Positions 33,141-46,300 of a DNA stretch of 64,000 nucleotides are shown piece by piece (the stretch's first letter is position 1; each line of letters begins with the position of its first letter). The notes under the pieces were generated by a model that worked only from the letters and a program-made list of their open reading frames with translations, had not been told where the DNA came from and made no database searches. The position numbers and the translations under genes are program-made. Origin of the DNA: Dermatemys mawii (Eukaryota > Chordata > Testudines > Dermatemydidae); contig ML677365.1 of the NCBI GenBank assembly GCA_007922305.1, positions 11,952,533-12,016,532 on the forward strand. Reading direction: 5' to 3'.

Positions 33141-36100
33141 ATACTGTGCAAACCCTTTGAAGGTAAGAGTAAAATGTGTCACTGACAGCAGAATTTGACT
33201 TATTAAACCCTGGTCACTTGTAATGATGCCTGAGAAGGAATGAATCTAGCTTGATTCTCAAAGCTCAGGTTAAGTTTACTGGGCTAACATTTAGGGGAAA
33301 AAATCATTTTTATCTGTAAAAGAGCAGAACTGAAATGGAAATCACTGACACACAATAAATATAAAACACCACAATGCAACTTTTTAAAAACCACTTTTCA
33401 GAACAGAACCACCTTTTAAGCCTTCGCTTTAACTATCTTTCCACACTGTTATTTTTAAGTCACATTCCTGTAGTCACCCCTTTAAGGTTCTGATACAATA
33501 TAATATTTTGTATAATAATTAATTTAAAGCAGGGGTTTAAAAATTCTGTAATATCACAATGATATGTGTAGAATCAGATCCTAAATAGATTAGATAGAAT
33601 AAATTAGATAAAATAGATAGGCACTCCTTGGGAAATAATGCATAGGGGATGTTATCCAGATTAATTTAGTGAGTGTGGTTTAATCTCTTCATATAAAATA
33701 ATATCATTGAGGTTAATTCTATCAGCCCATCTTATAAAAATCGATGGAAAATAATGAAAGTGTAAGTTTAGGTCATTACAAAATCAGTGCCTTTTCATCA
33801 ATACTACTTGCAGAATTTGATACTTACATCTTGGCTCTGACAAAGATCTGGCTGAGATCAGGTAATGAGTTTGTGTCACTAGTTCCAACTAGTTATATTT
33901 TCTTTCATTATCCTAGAAATAAGGCCATTTCAGTGGTACAGCACAGTTTGCTTTACATAATTTTATCTCTATAACTGTATTTTACCATTTTTGGTAAAGT
34001 TTGTTTAGATTTCTGACTGGTTTTCAGCCAAAATCTCTGTTTCTCAAATGTGATGATCTATTTAAGGTGCAAATCATCCTATTGTTATTCATTCTAATTA
34101 TCTGAAATAGTTATCTATTTTTTCCAAATATTTTAATATACAAATCTTTTATTTTAAAAAATATTCTAGTATTTATTTATTTGTGCAGAAAATAATCGGA
34201 ATGTGAAGCAAGTGTAAACTGCTGCAGTGCAGTGTTATTGAGTCTACAAAGAGACAACTTGAAAAAATATTTTTCAGAGAAGTATGAACCGCCTCATTCA
34301 CCAGAATAAATTGTTGATTTCTACTTTTTGGCATTGTAGTAACTTTTCAGTGCCAATAAATAAAAACTTTCAGCTCATGTGCTTATCCAAAATTTCTGGA
34401 TGCAGAAATGTGTATTGAATGGGAGATCAGGGAAAGTTATTATTGTTAATTATTAGGATAGGGAATTAACAATACAAGGCTCCCTAAAAATTCAAGTGAA
34501 GTCTTCCCTGACCCACAAGGGGAAGGAGAGAAAAAATCTCTCTTCCCCAGTACAAAAAGCCTCAGTCATTTCCTAGATTCAAAAACCCAAACTGCATCCA
34601 ACGGTTCTTAATATATGTCCTTTAATGAAACTACTCTTTATAGAGCTGCAAAATCCTCCTGCTTCCCCCGACAAATACTACAATGCAATTATGTGTAATC
34701 AATAAAAATTCTGTCAAACTGAAATGAAAATTGGAGGCAATTAAAAAGTGGAAAACATTCCGTAATTGTACTGATTTTCATATCAACCAAATCATACAAG
34801 GAATAATATACTGACTGAATTATTATTTTTTATATTTAACTAAATATCCCTGGTTTTCAATTTACTAGGAGTTGACCTATGATCAAAAGATTATATAAGC
34901 AAGGAATATGTATGGCTAACTGGCTTTCCCTTTTGCAAACTCACTGAATGCAAATTCTCTTACATCATTTGTTTCTCACTAAACATCTCCCCTGCATATC
35001 TATAATGTGCTGCATTCCTCCTCACAAAAGAAGAAGACTGGGACCTTCTCTCAACTATTTTTTTATCACCAAAATCTCAGAGTCAGTCCCAGTCATCAGT
35101 CAATAGCAACACAGTTACTTGCAATACTTTTTAATTCAACCAGTCCAGATTATTGTAGTCCTCCAGCTTGGTCATGTGACCACCCAAGTTGGAGGACTGA
35201 AACAATTTGCTGACTGTTTGGTTGCGTAACAGTGTCTAAAGTAACTGCTTTGTTATTCACAGGTGGAATCCCCCAGTTATTGGCTAAGCTAGCTTTAGAG
35301 CAGTGTTGCAATAACAGAATAGTGCAAATACTGCAGAACCTGGTCTTACATTTTTAAAACCACCAAAGGGCTTCCTACATGAAGCTTCACAAACCTTGTT
35401 CTGTATTTCACTCCTAACTATTCTTTACTCTTGTCTAGCATTTACTTCTTATCTGTCCTTCTATACAGTCTCACCATCACTGATGTGAGATCCTTCTCCT
35501 CTGCAGGTCCTACTGTTTTGAACAGCCTTCACTATTTCTTCATCTTTCACTTTCTTGGCTTGTTTCAGATACGGACATCTATTTTTCTCCCTGCTATTGA
35601 TTTCTCTTAATGTCTAATTTCTGATGTTATTAATTAAATTTTAATTCTGTAAATGCAGAAAATTTTGAGATACAGTATGTTCGGAAGATGGCATGTGATG
35701 TCATATATGGAATTATATTCATAAGGTAATCAAGTATTTTCTCATATAGCATCTTTTTTAACATATTGTATCTCAAAATACTCTCTTGATTGCAAAACTA
35801 AATTGTTAAACATCCATTTCATCTATTAATTTAAAACCTTTACCAGAAGATATACAAAGTATACATCATGTTCAGAATATTTAGCAGGCTCATACATTCA
35901 AAATTATTAAAAAATAGGATTATTTTCCTAAAAATGTGTATGTTTTTACCGAGCTAATTTATTTTCACATGTATATGTTATATTTGGGAACAGTACACAG
36001 TTAGAAAATGCACAGATTCATTTTGTTTGGTCTTAGTATCCTCACAATGACAAATCCCCCATTGATAAGTAAGGACTAAATATAAATGGAGTAAAACTCT

Positions 36101-37048
36101 CCCAGTTGGCTCATAGCAGTAACCCAACAAACAGCAACAAATTGCACAGAGGCCAATCCTACAAACTTTAACTTGCATGAGGAATAGTGATATGACTGAC
36201 ACCTGCCATATGTTGTTTGTTCTCGCATGCTGTCCCCAAAGCTGAAGTGTGTGCTGTGTTGTGTCTTGTTTGGGTAATGTGTTTTTGTTTAGAAATGTGC
36301 CAGTGACGTTTGCAATAGTCATTCGTTCCTGGGGTAGGTCATTCCAGTCTCAGGCTAGCTCCTGAGAAAGTTCTGTCGTCTGCACAGAGGGAGCTTTATC
36401 CATATTGCAGGTTAGGGTACACAGACCTAACTACATTCTAAACTTTAAGTATGTGAGCAGACCCATTGAGCTCAGTGCTATGCACATCTCTGTAGGAAAG
36501 GGGCTACATTTTCAAACCCAGATTTAAGAGTTCCTGTCTTGGATACATGCAAAAAGTGACACTGGAAAGACAGGAATGGTTGAGCCTTGTTTATGCTTTA
36601 AGCAACATCTGACATAGCAGGAAGGATTCTGTTTCAGATCCCGGGGAGGTAAGTGTCCCACCTCCTTGTATGCAGTGTATACCTTGGTTGGGATTAACCA
36701 AGATAAGGATTGGCAAAACTCAGACTTGGATTCCTGAGACTCACACACATATATAAATAAACACAGAATTGAAACTGAAGCAAGCTAATGCTAATATTAA
36801 GCCAAATTATTTCTTTTTCCAATGCATGTGCAGTCTAACACAATTGTTTACACAAGTGGATCTACTTTTGCTAATCTAAAACAGAACTGTGTACAACACT
36901 AAACTAAATGGTCTCTACATACTAAAAATTTCACACCAAAGTGAAAAAATAAGGTACATCAAGCACACACTCATTACAAAAGCATGAAATGTAATGCAAT
37001 GCTTCTATAGTCTCATGCTTTCATGTGGTTTTCCAAACCCTGACAAAC
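33141..37048. other. Non-coding, probable intron
   Basis: About 3.9 kb of AT-rich sequence with no recognised repeat. The plus donor-like GAAG/GTAAGAG near 33163-33169 has no coding context. Confidence 0.45.
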
Positions 37049-37138
37049 CTGGCTCAGAATGGTGTTTCTTTTTCGGCAATGGTTTGTCATCAGTTATTGT
37101 ACCATTCACCTTTTTCTGCTGGTCCTCCCATGTAACTT
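37049..37138 (-). CDS. 90-nt phase-1 exon of an unidentified host gene (largest of the chain)
   Basis: The acceptor is good (TTCTTTTGGTTTATGCTAG) and the donor reads CCAG then GTTTGT. With G from the previous exon the peptide starts EVTWEDQQKKVNGTITDDKP, continues LPKKKHHSEP, and leaves one G, so it is phase 1 at both ends. It is highly charged, switching from mixed acidic/basic to a KKKHH cluster, suggesting a flexible spacer or binding segment. It is long enough that an open, charged frame with both sites is unlikely by chance. No known protein was matched from memory. Confidence 0.7.
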
Positions 37139-37410
37139 CTAGCATAAACCAAAAGAAATCAGAGCTTGTCAGAAACATAATGTAACTTCCATTACAAGAC
37201 ACCTAACATCATTTGGAAGAGTTTAATCTAAACAGGTAAACTGTAATTGATAGGCCAAAACTTTCTTTAATTATTTTTCTTTTTCAAATGTCTTAAAATA
37301 CAGAACAGGTCATATAATGTATATTCATCCCCATATGATCTACCAAATATTTTGGTTGTTCTCTCTGCTATATTTAACATTTTGAATAGGAAAAAGTGTA
37401 TAATATAGTG

Positions 37411-37701
37411 CAGTGGTTCTCAGCCAGGAGTCAGCGGGTTGTAATCAGGATTCAGGGGGTCCACCAAGCAGGGATGGTATTAGACTTAATGAGACCAAGG
37501 GCAGAAAGCTGAAGCCTCAACGTATGGGACTGAAGCCCAGGGTCCTGTGTGTTGTGTAGCCATGAGCAACTGCCCTACTTGTTACCCCGTAACACCGAGC
37601 CTGGGTTTTATATGCAGAAAAACAGTTGTGGCAGAGGTGGGCTGTGGAGTTTTTATAGCATGTTGGGTGGGCCTCAGAAAGAAAGAGGTTGAGAACCCCT
37701 G
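37411..37701. mobile_element. hAT MITE with a perfect 8-bp duplication
   Basis: The ends are CAGTGGTTCTCAGCC and GGTTGAGAACCCCTG. ATATAGTG lies on both sides (37403-37410 and 37702-37709). These termini and the 8-bp duplication are diagnostic of hAT transposons; at 291 bp there is no room for a transposase. It lies in the intron next to the 90-nt exon. Confidence 0.9.
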
Positions 37702-39072
37702 ATATAGTGCACAGTGATCAGTTTTTAAAGATTAGTGTGTTTATAATCTACAGAATTTTAGGATATTTTTATATTTATGTAAGTTAAAAAGACCTTTACC
37801 AAAAATATTTTGGTAAAATAGGCTTTGCAAATTTATAATTCAAACAAAGAAAAAAATGAAACCATCAACTATGTATATTTATTTTCAAATCAACAGCCTA
37901 TTTTTAACAAATACATTATCTGAGTTACCTGCAGTTTCTATTAAAATATTTATGCAAACTATAGTTGAAGTTACCATTTTAAAAAATCATAAACATTCAA
38001 TGTTTTACCTTACAGTTTATGATAAAGCTTTGGATTTGGTTTTCTTTCATTTGGTATATTAAGGGTAATATATCACTCCGTTGGCACTCTCATAATGTAT
38101 AAATAGTCTCCAGACTCCTATATTGTGTAAGTGAGCATATCTGACCTCAACACCAAGGTAAGTTGTCAACAGAAGCTTATGTAACCTCCATCATCTAGGA
38201 CACAATTCTCTTGATTCAGAAGGATTCTGAAATTTTTTTCTTTGGCTGTTATAATATTTTGGGCCTAAAGGTTTACTATCCATCTTTTGCTAGGGTTAAA
38301 CTAGTCTCAACAATCTCCTTTTTAGGTTTTAAAGCTTTTTAAACATAATCTCTCACTAAAGGGGAATTTACACTCATAGACTTTAAGGCCAGAAGAGACC
38401 ATCCTGATCATCTAGTCTCATCTCCTGCACATCACAGATCACAGAACCTCGCCCATCCACTCCTGTAATAGACCCATAACTTCTGGCTGAGTTACTGAAG
38501 TCCTCAAATCTTGTTTTAAGTCTCAAGTTACAGAGAATCTACTCTAGTTTAAACCAGCAAGTGACTAATGCTGCAGAGTAATATTAAAACAAAACAACCA
38601 ACCAAACAAAAATCACACAGGGTGTCTGCCAATCTGACCAGGGAGAAATTTCCTTCCCAACTCCAAATATGGGAAACAGTTGGACCCTGAGCACACTGGC
38701 AAGATCCACCACCTAGACATCTGGGAAGAAATTAACTACAGTAACTCAGGGCCCTGCCCATCTAGGCTAGTCAAATGGGGATATTTGATACTAACAGTTA
38801 CAGATCGTCCATGAACTATTGTAAGCAATCTCAACACACCATCCACTCCATAAAGCTGTCTTGAAACCAGTTAATTTTTTTCTGCCTCCACTACTGCCCT
38901 TGGAAGGCTTTTGCAGCACTTTACTCCTTTGATGATTAGAAATCTGTGTCTAATATTAAGCCTAAACTTGTTGATGGCCAGTTTATATCCATTTGTTTTT
39001 GTGTCAGCACTGGCGTGCCTTCTTCCCTGGTATTTATCCCCGGATGTATTTACCGAGAGCAATCATATCTCC

Positions 39073-39634
39073 TGTGGCAGATTTGCCTGCACTATTATGA
39101 TGGGTCCTGCGCTTTCTCTTCTTGTGGGGGCTTCAGGGCACCATTTCTTGCCCCTGAACAGGGTATTAACTGCCCCACTAGTATCCTAGATAGGGGAGTG
39201 GAGAGGGAGGGACCCAGGCCCGCCCTCTACTCCGGGTCCCAGCCCAGGGGCCCTAGGATAACAGTAAACTACTTGAACTAGCTATTCCTTCCCCTGGGCT
39301 TCTTCCCTCTCCTACCCTTCAGCTTGTGGGGCCTCCTGCCCTTTCTCTGCACAAGCCAGGTGCCCCTTTACCTGTGGTCTGGGTCTTCTTAGCTCACTGT
39401 AGCACTTCTTCAAACTCTCCTCTGCTTTACTCCAAACTGCTCCAACTCCTTTCAACTGACTGATTGAAGCAGGGTTTTTTTATCATGTATCTGGCTTCAG
39501 TTACTCTAATTGGCTTCAGGTGCCTTAATTGGTTCCAGGTGCTCTAACCAACATCTAGTAACTTGCTTCCCTCTACAGGAAATAAGGCTTTCCTCTAACA
39601 CTCTTCTGCTGCCCTCTGGGCATGCTGTATCACA
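39073..39634 (-). mobile_element. Solo LTR nested in CR1, 4-bp duplication
   Basis: The insert begins TGTGGCAGATTTGCC and ends CATGCTGTATCACA, with CTCC on both sides (39069-39072 and 39635-39638). Removing it and one CTCC restores a continuous CR1 sequence. On the minus strand it has GGAACCAATTAAGGCACCTG-type CCAAT-like repeats and a TGATAAAAAAACCC promoter-like box before a GCTTCAATCAGTCAG segment, like turtle Gypsy or endogenous retrovirus LTRs. No coding region remains. Confidence 0.85.
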
Positions 39635-39994
39635 CTCCCCTCAGCCTTCGTTTGGTTAGGTTAAACAAGTAAAGCTCCTTGAGTCTTTTCTCATAAAGTA
39701 TGTTTTTCAGTCCTGTTTATCCCAGAACCCTTCTCTGTACCTGTTCCAGTTTGAATTCATCTTTTTTAAACATGGGAGACCAGAATTGCACACAGTATTC
39801 CAGATGAGGGCTCACCAATGCTTTGTATAATGGTAACAAGACTTCCCCACCTCTACTGGAAATTCCTCACTTGGTGCATCCTAAGACTGTGTTATCCTTT
39901 TTCACGGCTGCATCACATGGTGGCTCAGTCATCCTGTGATTGACCAATACACTGAGATGTTTCTTCTCCTCTGCCACTTCCAACTGATACACCC

Positions 39995-40243
39995 TCATCT
40001 TATACAATATTTCTTGTTGTTAGTCCCTAAGTGCATGAATTTGCAGTTTGCCCTATTAAATGTCATCCCATTTCTATTACTCCAGATTTCAAGGCCATCT
40101 AGATTTTCTTGTGTGTTATTCTGGTCCTCCTCAGTATTTAGGTCAATACCTCCCAACTTTGTGTCATCTGCAAATTTTATTAGCACAATACCATTTTTTG
40201 TGCCAAGGTCATTGATGCAAATGTTAAATAAGATTAGTCCCAA
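39995..40243 (-). pseudogene. CR1 reverse transcriptase catalytic-box remnant
   Basis: This 82-codon frame contains LILFNICINDLGTKNGI, the catalytic FADDTKLGG segment, then WSNRNGMTFNRANCKFMHLG. It corresponds to the palm domain around the second and third catalytic aspartates. Upstream domains are in other frames or lost. Confidence 0.8.
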
Positions 40244-41272
40244 GACTGATCCCTGACAAACTCCACTAGTAACTTCCCTTCAACCTGACAGTATGATCTG
40301 TTGTAACCCCCCTCTAAACAGTCCCTTACTCACTTTTCAATTCTAATATTAATACCCATCTTCCCCAATTTAACTATTAATTTCCCAATTGGAACTGTAT
40401 CAAATGTATTACTGGAATCCATGTAGATTAGATCTGTTTCATTTCCTTTGTCTAAAAAATCAGTTATCTTCGCAAAGAAAGAGATCAGGTTGTTCTGGCA
40501 CAATTTACCTTTTGTGAAATCATATTTATTTTATCTCAATTACTGTTTATCTCTATATCCTTAACTACGTTCTGTTTCAAAATTTGTTCCAAGGCCTTGC
40601 AGACCAATGGACCTCTGGTTTCCTGGATCACTTTTTCCACTTCTTAAACAGGTACAACTCCCACGTTTACAGATTCATTAAAAATCCTTGCTATTGGGCT
40701 TGCAATTTCATGTGTTAGTTCCTTTAATATCAGCTGACACAATTGGATAGTATTATATCCTTGATAAATATGTCTTAATTTTGGCCTATTTGGGCATTTG
40801 CTTTGCTGACCCAGCAAATCATTCGGACTACTTACAAATGTTATTCATGGGCATGTTTACAGGATCACACCCACAATCACCAATGGGGAAAAATCATAAA
40901 AGTAATGAAGCACAGTACCCACTGTGTAATCACAAAATCAATTTTCCATAAAGGGATATTATTCCATAATATTCCATTATTGTTATAAGGGAGGATGAAT
41001 ACAACTTTGTGTCAAAACGTAGAAAAGCACCTGTACGCATGCTTCAAGCCTTCTGATCTGATGCTGATCCATTTCACTTTCCAATATCAGAAAAGCAACC
41101 CAAGCCCATTATGATGACTATATTACTAAACAGATTCTGTAATTCTATGTGATATAATATCTAAATTTTATTTATGAAAATTCTGGAAGTATTAAGTTAA
41201 TGAAATGATCTTCCCCAGTTCTACGTATTTCTGTCCTATAAACAAATAGTGACTTAATCTCACCAGTTAGAG

Positions 41273-41586
41273 CAGCAGTTCTCAAACTTTCCTGAGCCGC
41301 GACCCTTTCTTCGTTAGCTGCCTGGTGGTGCAATCCTTGTATGTCTGCCGAAAAGCCACCAAATGAATTACTTCCGCATTCGGCGGATTTTCGGCGGACA
41401 TGCCAAATGCTCCCGAGTGTCCGCCGAATCTGCAAATAATCACTTCGGCGAACAGTCGGGAGCGCTCGCTATGTCCGGCGAAACGCCGCTGAATGCGGAA
41501 GTAATTCATTCCGTGGCTTTTCAGCGGCGGCAGGAGCTCACAACCCCCAGGGAAGCGGACAGCGACCCCCAGTTTGAGAACCGCTG
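41273..41586. mobile_element. Palindromic hAT MITE with a perfect 8-bp duplication
   Basis: The ends are CAGCAGTTCTCAAACT and AGTTTGAGAACCGCTG. AGTTAGAG flanks both sides (41265-41272 and 41587-41594). The interior is itself an imperfect inverted repeat: AATTACTTCCGCATTCGGCG on the left is mirrored by CTGAATGCGGAAGTAATTCA on the right, so the whole element could fold into a long hairpin. Overlapping frames of 74-127 codons on both strands follow from this mirror symmetry. Confidence 0.9.
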
Positions 41587-41824
41587 AGTTAGAGTATATG
41601 CACAGCATTTGTAGTGCCACTTGAACTATCAAAACAATGCTGATAAAAACTAATACCACTGACATCTATGCTGATCAATGGACACATGATGGAATGGAGG
41701 AGAAAGTGTCATGTAATCTGACATTATCAAAAAGAGTGGTCACTAAGGAAGTCACATCACAACATATATTTTGATGTTATACACATAACACTGAGAGTGT
41801 TGTGAAGACCAAGACTATAGCAAG

Positions 41825-42085
41825 GTTAAAAAAAAGGACTAGATAAGTTCATTGAATATCCTATTAGCCAGGATGGGCAGGGATGCAAAAGCATGCTCTG
41901 AAGCATCCCCTAGCATCTATTGGCCAGAATCTGGGAATGGGCGACAGGGGATGGATCACTTGATGATTACATGTTCTGTTTATTCTCTTTGAAGCACCTA
42001 GCATTGGCCACTGTCAGAACACAGGATATTGGGCTAGATGGACCACTGGTCTGACCCAGTATGGCCATTCTTATGTTCTTAATTT
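41825..42085 (+). mobile_element. CR1 3' end
   Basis: The block GGGCTAGATGGACCACTGGT followed by CTGACCCAGTATGGCCATTC and TTATGTTCTTA is the classic terminal sequence of a CR1 subfamily on the plus strand. The 5' side is truncated near an A-run at 41829. Confidence 0.85.
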
Positions 42086-42313
42086 ATGCTATTTTGGTGA
42101 AGAAAAAATCAATATAAGTACCAACTTACAAATTGACATGAAAACCATAAGTAGACTAGCAAAACAGGTGGCTTTCTAAAATGTATTAGCCAACATCCTT
42201 TAACTAACAAGATTTTTAAACAGCACTCTGTACTTACTATAAATGGGACAAGTCATGTTTAAATACGTATTAGCTGGTCATGGTCAACATCAGGGAGGAA
42301 ACCTATTTTCTTA

Positions 42314-42585
42314 GGGCTGGGCTACACTGAGGAGAATCGATCTAAGATACACAACTTCAGCTACGCAAATAGCTTAGCTGAAGTCACAATATCTTAGGTT
42401 GACTTACCCGGCCATCACCATGGTGGCAAGTCAACCGCAGCCGCTCCTCCGTTGACTCCGCTTCCTCATTTTGCCGAGGTGGAGTACAGGAGTCGATTCG
42501 GGGATTGATTTATCGCATCTACATGTATTGATCCCCAATACATTGAGCACTACCCGCCGATCCGGCGGGGAGTATAGTCATACCC
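42314..42585. mobile_element. Harbinger-type MITE with TTA duplication
   Basis: The terminal repeats GGGCTGGGCTACACT and AGTATAGTCATACCC are flanked by TTA at 42311-42313 and 42586-42588. The interior has mirrored segments (AGCTACGCAAATAGCTTAGC and a CGCCGATCCGGCG palindrome) and the GGTGGAGTACAGGAGTCGAT motif shared with the element at 316. It is 272 bp and non-autonomous. Confidence 0.8.
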
Positions 42586-42734
42586 TTAGTGTAGAAGATG
42601 ATGAAAAATATAATGCCATGTTCCATAATGACTGGCATTTCAATTTTAAAGCTATTGCATGGCATTTATGATCAACTGTTTCAAAGCCAAGTAAGTCTGA
42701 AATGATTCTCTAAGATCAGATATGCAGAGATTCT

Positions 42735-42910
42735 CAGAGGCATTAAGAATAGATTTTTTTCCAACATTGCTGAGCATCTACAGTAGCAGCAGTTGGACTC
42801 ATCGCCATCATTAGGAGCTGTAGGCATTCAGCATCTATGAAAATCAGTTCACTTATCAAAGTGCCTAACTCTATGCACCTAAGTCTGAAAATGTTATCAG
42901 AAGCCTCAAG
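42735..42910. repeat. Old hairpin repeat
   Basis: TTGCTGAGCATCTACAGTAG on the left is partly mirrored by CTGTAGGCATTCAGCATCTA near 42820-42840, with GTGCCTAACTCTATGCACCT further right. This matches a degraded palindromic amniote repeat also hinted at near 14970. Confidence 0.45.
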
Positions 42911-43035
42911 TACCCATGGACTTGGCTAACACATTTCAGTTCTCACAGGGGACCACTAAAATCTCACACTACTGTGTATATGAAGTGCATTTATGTTAGA
43001 TATTTAACCAGACAAAATAAAAAAGAAAGTACCAC

Positions 43036-43322
43036 ATAGAATCATAGGATAGAATAATAGAATATCAGGTTGGAAGGGACCTCAGGAGGTCATCTAGTCC
43101 AACTCTTTGCTCCAAGCAGGACGAATCCCCAACTAAATCATCCCAGCCAGGGCTTTGTCAAGCCTGAGTTTAAAAAGCTCTAAGGAAGGAGATTTCACCA
43201 CCTCCATATGTAACCCGTTCAAGTGCTTCACTACCCTCCTAGTGAAAAAGTTGTTCCTAATATCCAGCCTAAACCTCCCGCACTGCAACTTGAGACCATT
43301 ACTCCTTTTTCTGTCAAGGCCA
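43036..43322 (-). mobile_element. CR1 3' end
   Basis: The left edge AGAATCATAGGATAGAATAA carries the CR1 terminal octamer repeats. The CATCTAGTCCAACTCTTTGC, CAGGGCTTTGTCAAGCCTGA and GAAAAAGTTGTTCCTAATAT blocks follow in the expected order. It is truncated at about 43322, before any coding region. Confidence 0.85.
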
Positions 43323-46300
43323 AATTAATTTGGATGAGGGAACTTTAGTGTTTCCATTTTCTTTCATTTTAAATTTGTAACTTTGTTAAGTTCAACCCAA
43401 ATCTTCTGAGGCACTGCAGTCCACCATGCCAAAGGGGGTGTAACAATTATGGATCCAGTCAATGAAGGATTTCCTTTGCTTAGTGGAATTTATAGCAACT
43501 CCCATGCCACTGGGATAGAGGATGTGGTCATTAAGGAGGCATAGGTAAGATATCCCTGACCTTCAGACACTGGAATGGTTTTGGGAGCCTGATGATAGCT
43601 CATGTAAAGTAGACCAACGCAGAGGCTTCTCTTGCTTGTGCTAAGGCAAGACTGGTAGATAGTCAGTTCCAGAAGAGGGAAGGACATAAAGATAGCATAC
43701 AGCGACCTTTGTTCCCACCTTGACCTGTATCAAATGCAGCTCAGATGCACCCCAGTATCTGGCCTTTAACACTGCATTATGGAGGTCTTTGCATTTAGGA
43801 CCAAATGCAGAATCAAGTCCCCACACCAGCTAATTGAACTGAGCATTGGACAGAAGGCTAAGGAAAATATGGGAGGCATCTGCCCCTAAGTCTGGAATGG
43901 CTACAGAGCTACTATTCAGTCACTCAATTTGGCTATTTCAGACCAATAATGTAGTGATGCACACACACCCAACATATCCCCCCCTGCAAACAAAAGCACT
44001 GAAGGATACATCTAGTAGCAGATCTTCTTCTTCTTCCTGTGTAGATGAGCTACATGCTATATAAGGCGTGTGCAACCCCTACACATTTCTCCAGAATCAT
44101 ACCCATCTCTTATGCAGCGGAGTAATACCAGTTCTGCTACCATATGAGCTTCTATGCACACAGTAGCAGAATTTTTGCCTCAGGTGAATATGTTGGTGGG
44201 TAGCAGCAACACTATGACTACTAACAAAAAGTCCATTTTAGCTGTTTCTGGTTTGAAAAAACGGTATAAGCAGGTTTGCACTGAACCATTTCCTGGTCTC
44301 CTGTGAAGTTCTACAAAACCTGTCAATTAAATTCTAAAAGCTCTAGTGCTCTTTCTTCTGTTTAATACTATCATTAGTCATGCCACAACTAATGATAAAC
44401 TGAACTATCTTATTCAGCTAACTAGGCAATGGTTCCTTGACTATTCTCTTCTCTTCTCCAGTGAGTGCACATGAAGTACAGACAGTATACAACTTAATTT
44501 GACCATTTAGTCTCTCCTGTATCAAGTGTTTGATTTATGTTTACAGAAGATCTAAGAGCAATGAAAAAAAACACACAACAGAGCCACTTTAGATTTTGTC
44601 TGGTCCTGCACCAAGTAGAAGATAAAATCTTCATGCAGAGTTCTATAGCCTTCAAAAGCAACTCTGGGCTAAGAAGATTTGACAGCTGGACACATCCAGA
44701 ATGTTTACTATTAGACATGGGGGATGCAATCACTGACCTTAGTATTCACTGGGTTTCCCATGTACTTACTCAGTATGCAGCGTATAACACTCTCTTGGCA
44801 ATATTAAAATAAGAAATGATAATAACATGTAGACCCTCAGTCTTCATAACTGCCCTTGTCCATGCTCTTGGCTACTTATGAGCACGCGAGTTGGGATGAT
44901 GCAGCAAAATTTCAGGGTTACTGAAGCTTTGAATCTTTCCTATGTAAGTTCTCCCCTTTCCACGTGTTTTTCAGTAGCAGGGGAGAAAACATCCCTTGGT
45001 AAGCTAAAATTATACCCTGTTATTTACTTTGTGCATCAAACACTTTTTCATGCACTTTCCATTTCATCCAAATTTCCAATATTTTAGATTAAATCCAGTC
45101 TCTCTAAATCTGGTTTTATCAATTCAGTTCCAAATTTCTAAAATATCTATTAAATCACCAGAAAGTCTTTGCTTTTCTAAGTAAAACAAACTTAATGTAA
45201 TGACCTTTCCTTACAAATAAAAACCCTGGGAACTTCTTTCTATTCCTCACACTATAAATGAATCCCCAAAAAGGAATTATAGTCTTACTAATGTATGGAG
45301 ACGACTCCTGTAAAAATTAATCAAGGGTGGCTCTGACTAGTGACTTAGGAAATACAAAGAAGCACACTGAAATACTGTTAACCCTATTACACAAATCATT
45401 GAAGGCAGAGAAATTACATGTAACGTCAAATGCTCATGCACTAATAGAACAGGAAAGATAAATTATGTAAAGTAGGGATAGATTTATTGGGCCATCGAAA
45501 AGGCCTGGTCCACCTTATACAAATTTTTATTTATGATGAAAAGTCCTCTTTGAGTGTTAAGAGAATGAAAAAAACCAGTATGGCCAATACATATGAACAC
45601 TTTAGGCCAGATTCTCAGCTGTGCCAGAGCACCATTTAGCACAGGAGTGGGAAGAGGGCAAAGGTGGCTTTAAAACACCTTTGTGCTTTCCTCATATCTG
45701 AGCCAAGCAGAACCTATTATACTATCTGGAACAATTCCAATCCCACCTTCCATCTTAACATGCTGCTCATGTCATGAAGGCCAGGAAGGAATGGCATAGA
45801 CCCAGTTGTGTTGGGTCTATGCCAGTGTAGGACTTCCTCACACCAGAAGAATTGACAGTTGCACCATCAGGGCACTTTCCAGACCCTTTGTACTCAATAT
45901 GTTATATAAATAACATTTCTACAGTGTATGTTATAAAAATCTAATTATATCAAAATTTAGTAAGGATAACACCATTTCTCTGGGCCATGCCATACACCAG
46001 CTTGTTCGGTCATGTTGTAAACTCTGAAAATAGGACCTTATAATGGAAATCCTATCACACTTTTAAGCAGAGCATTTCACCCAGGCAATACATTCACCCA
46101 GCAATCCTCAAATATTTTTATGTCTTACAGTGCCCATCAACAGTTGATAATTTGGCTACAAGTTTTTATGGATTATTCAAAAACTCTTCAATGTCTATCC
46201 TAGGTAGTATAATACACACATACTGCACATATTCATTTGCTATACATTTCATTTTGCTATTGATTTATTACCATGTTCTTTGTCTAGAGATGATTACAAA

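Larger units (their letters stand above)
38371..40745 (-). mobile_element. Old CR1 LINE split by an LTR
   Basis: The 3' end is at the left (ACTTTAAGGCCAGAAGAGAC). Rightwards come the 3' untranslated region, interrupted at 39073-39634 by an LTR, the C-terminal reverse transcriptase including an FADDTKLGG box near 40155-40180, and more N-terminal segments fading out near 40745. The CR1 halves join cleanly across the LTR (AATCATATCTCC then CCTCAGCC). It belongs to a different, older subfamily than the copy at 26344 and has many stops. Confidence 0.8.

Noticed and set aside
41282..41665. 127-codon minus-strand ORF as a gene
   Set aside because: Most of it is the palindromic hAT MITE, which gives mirrored frames on both strands.
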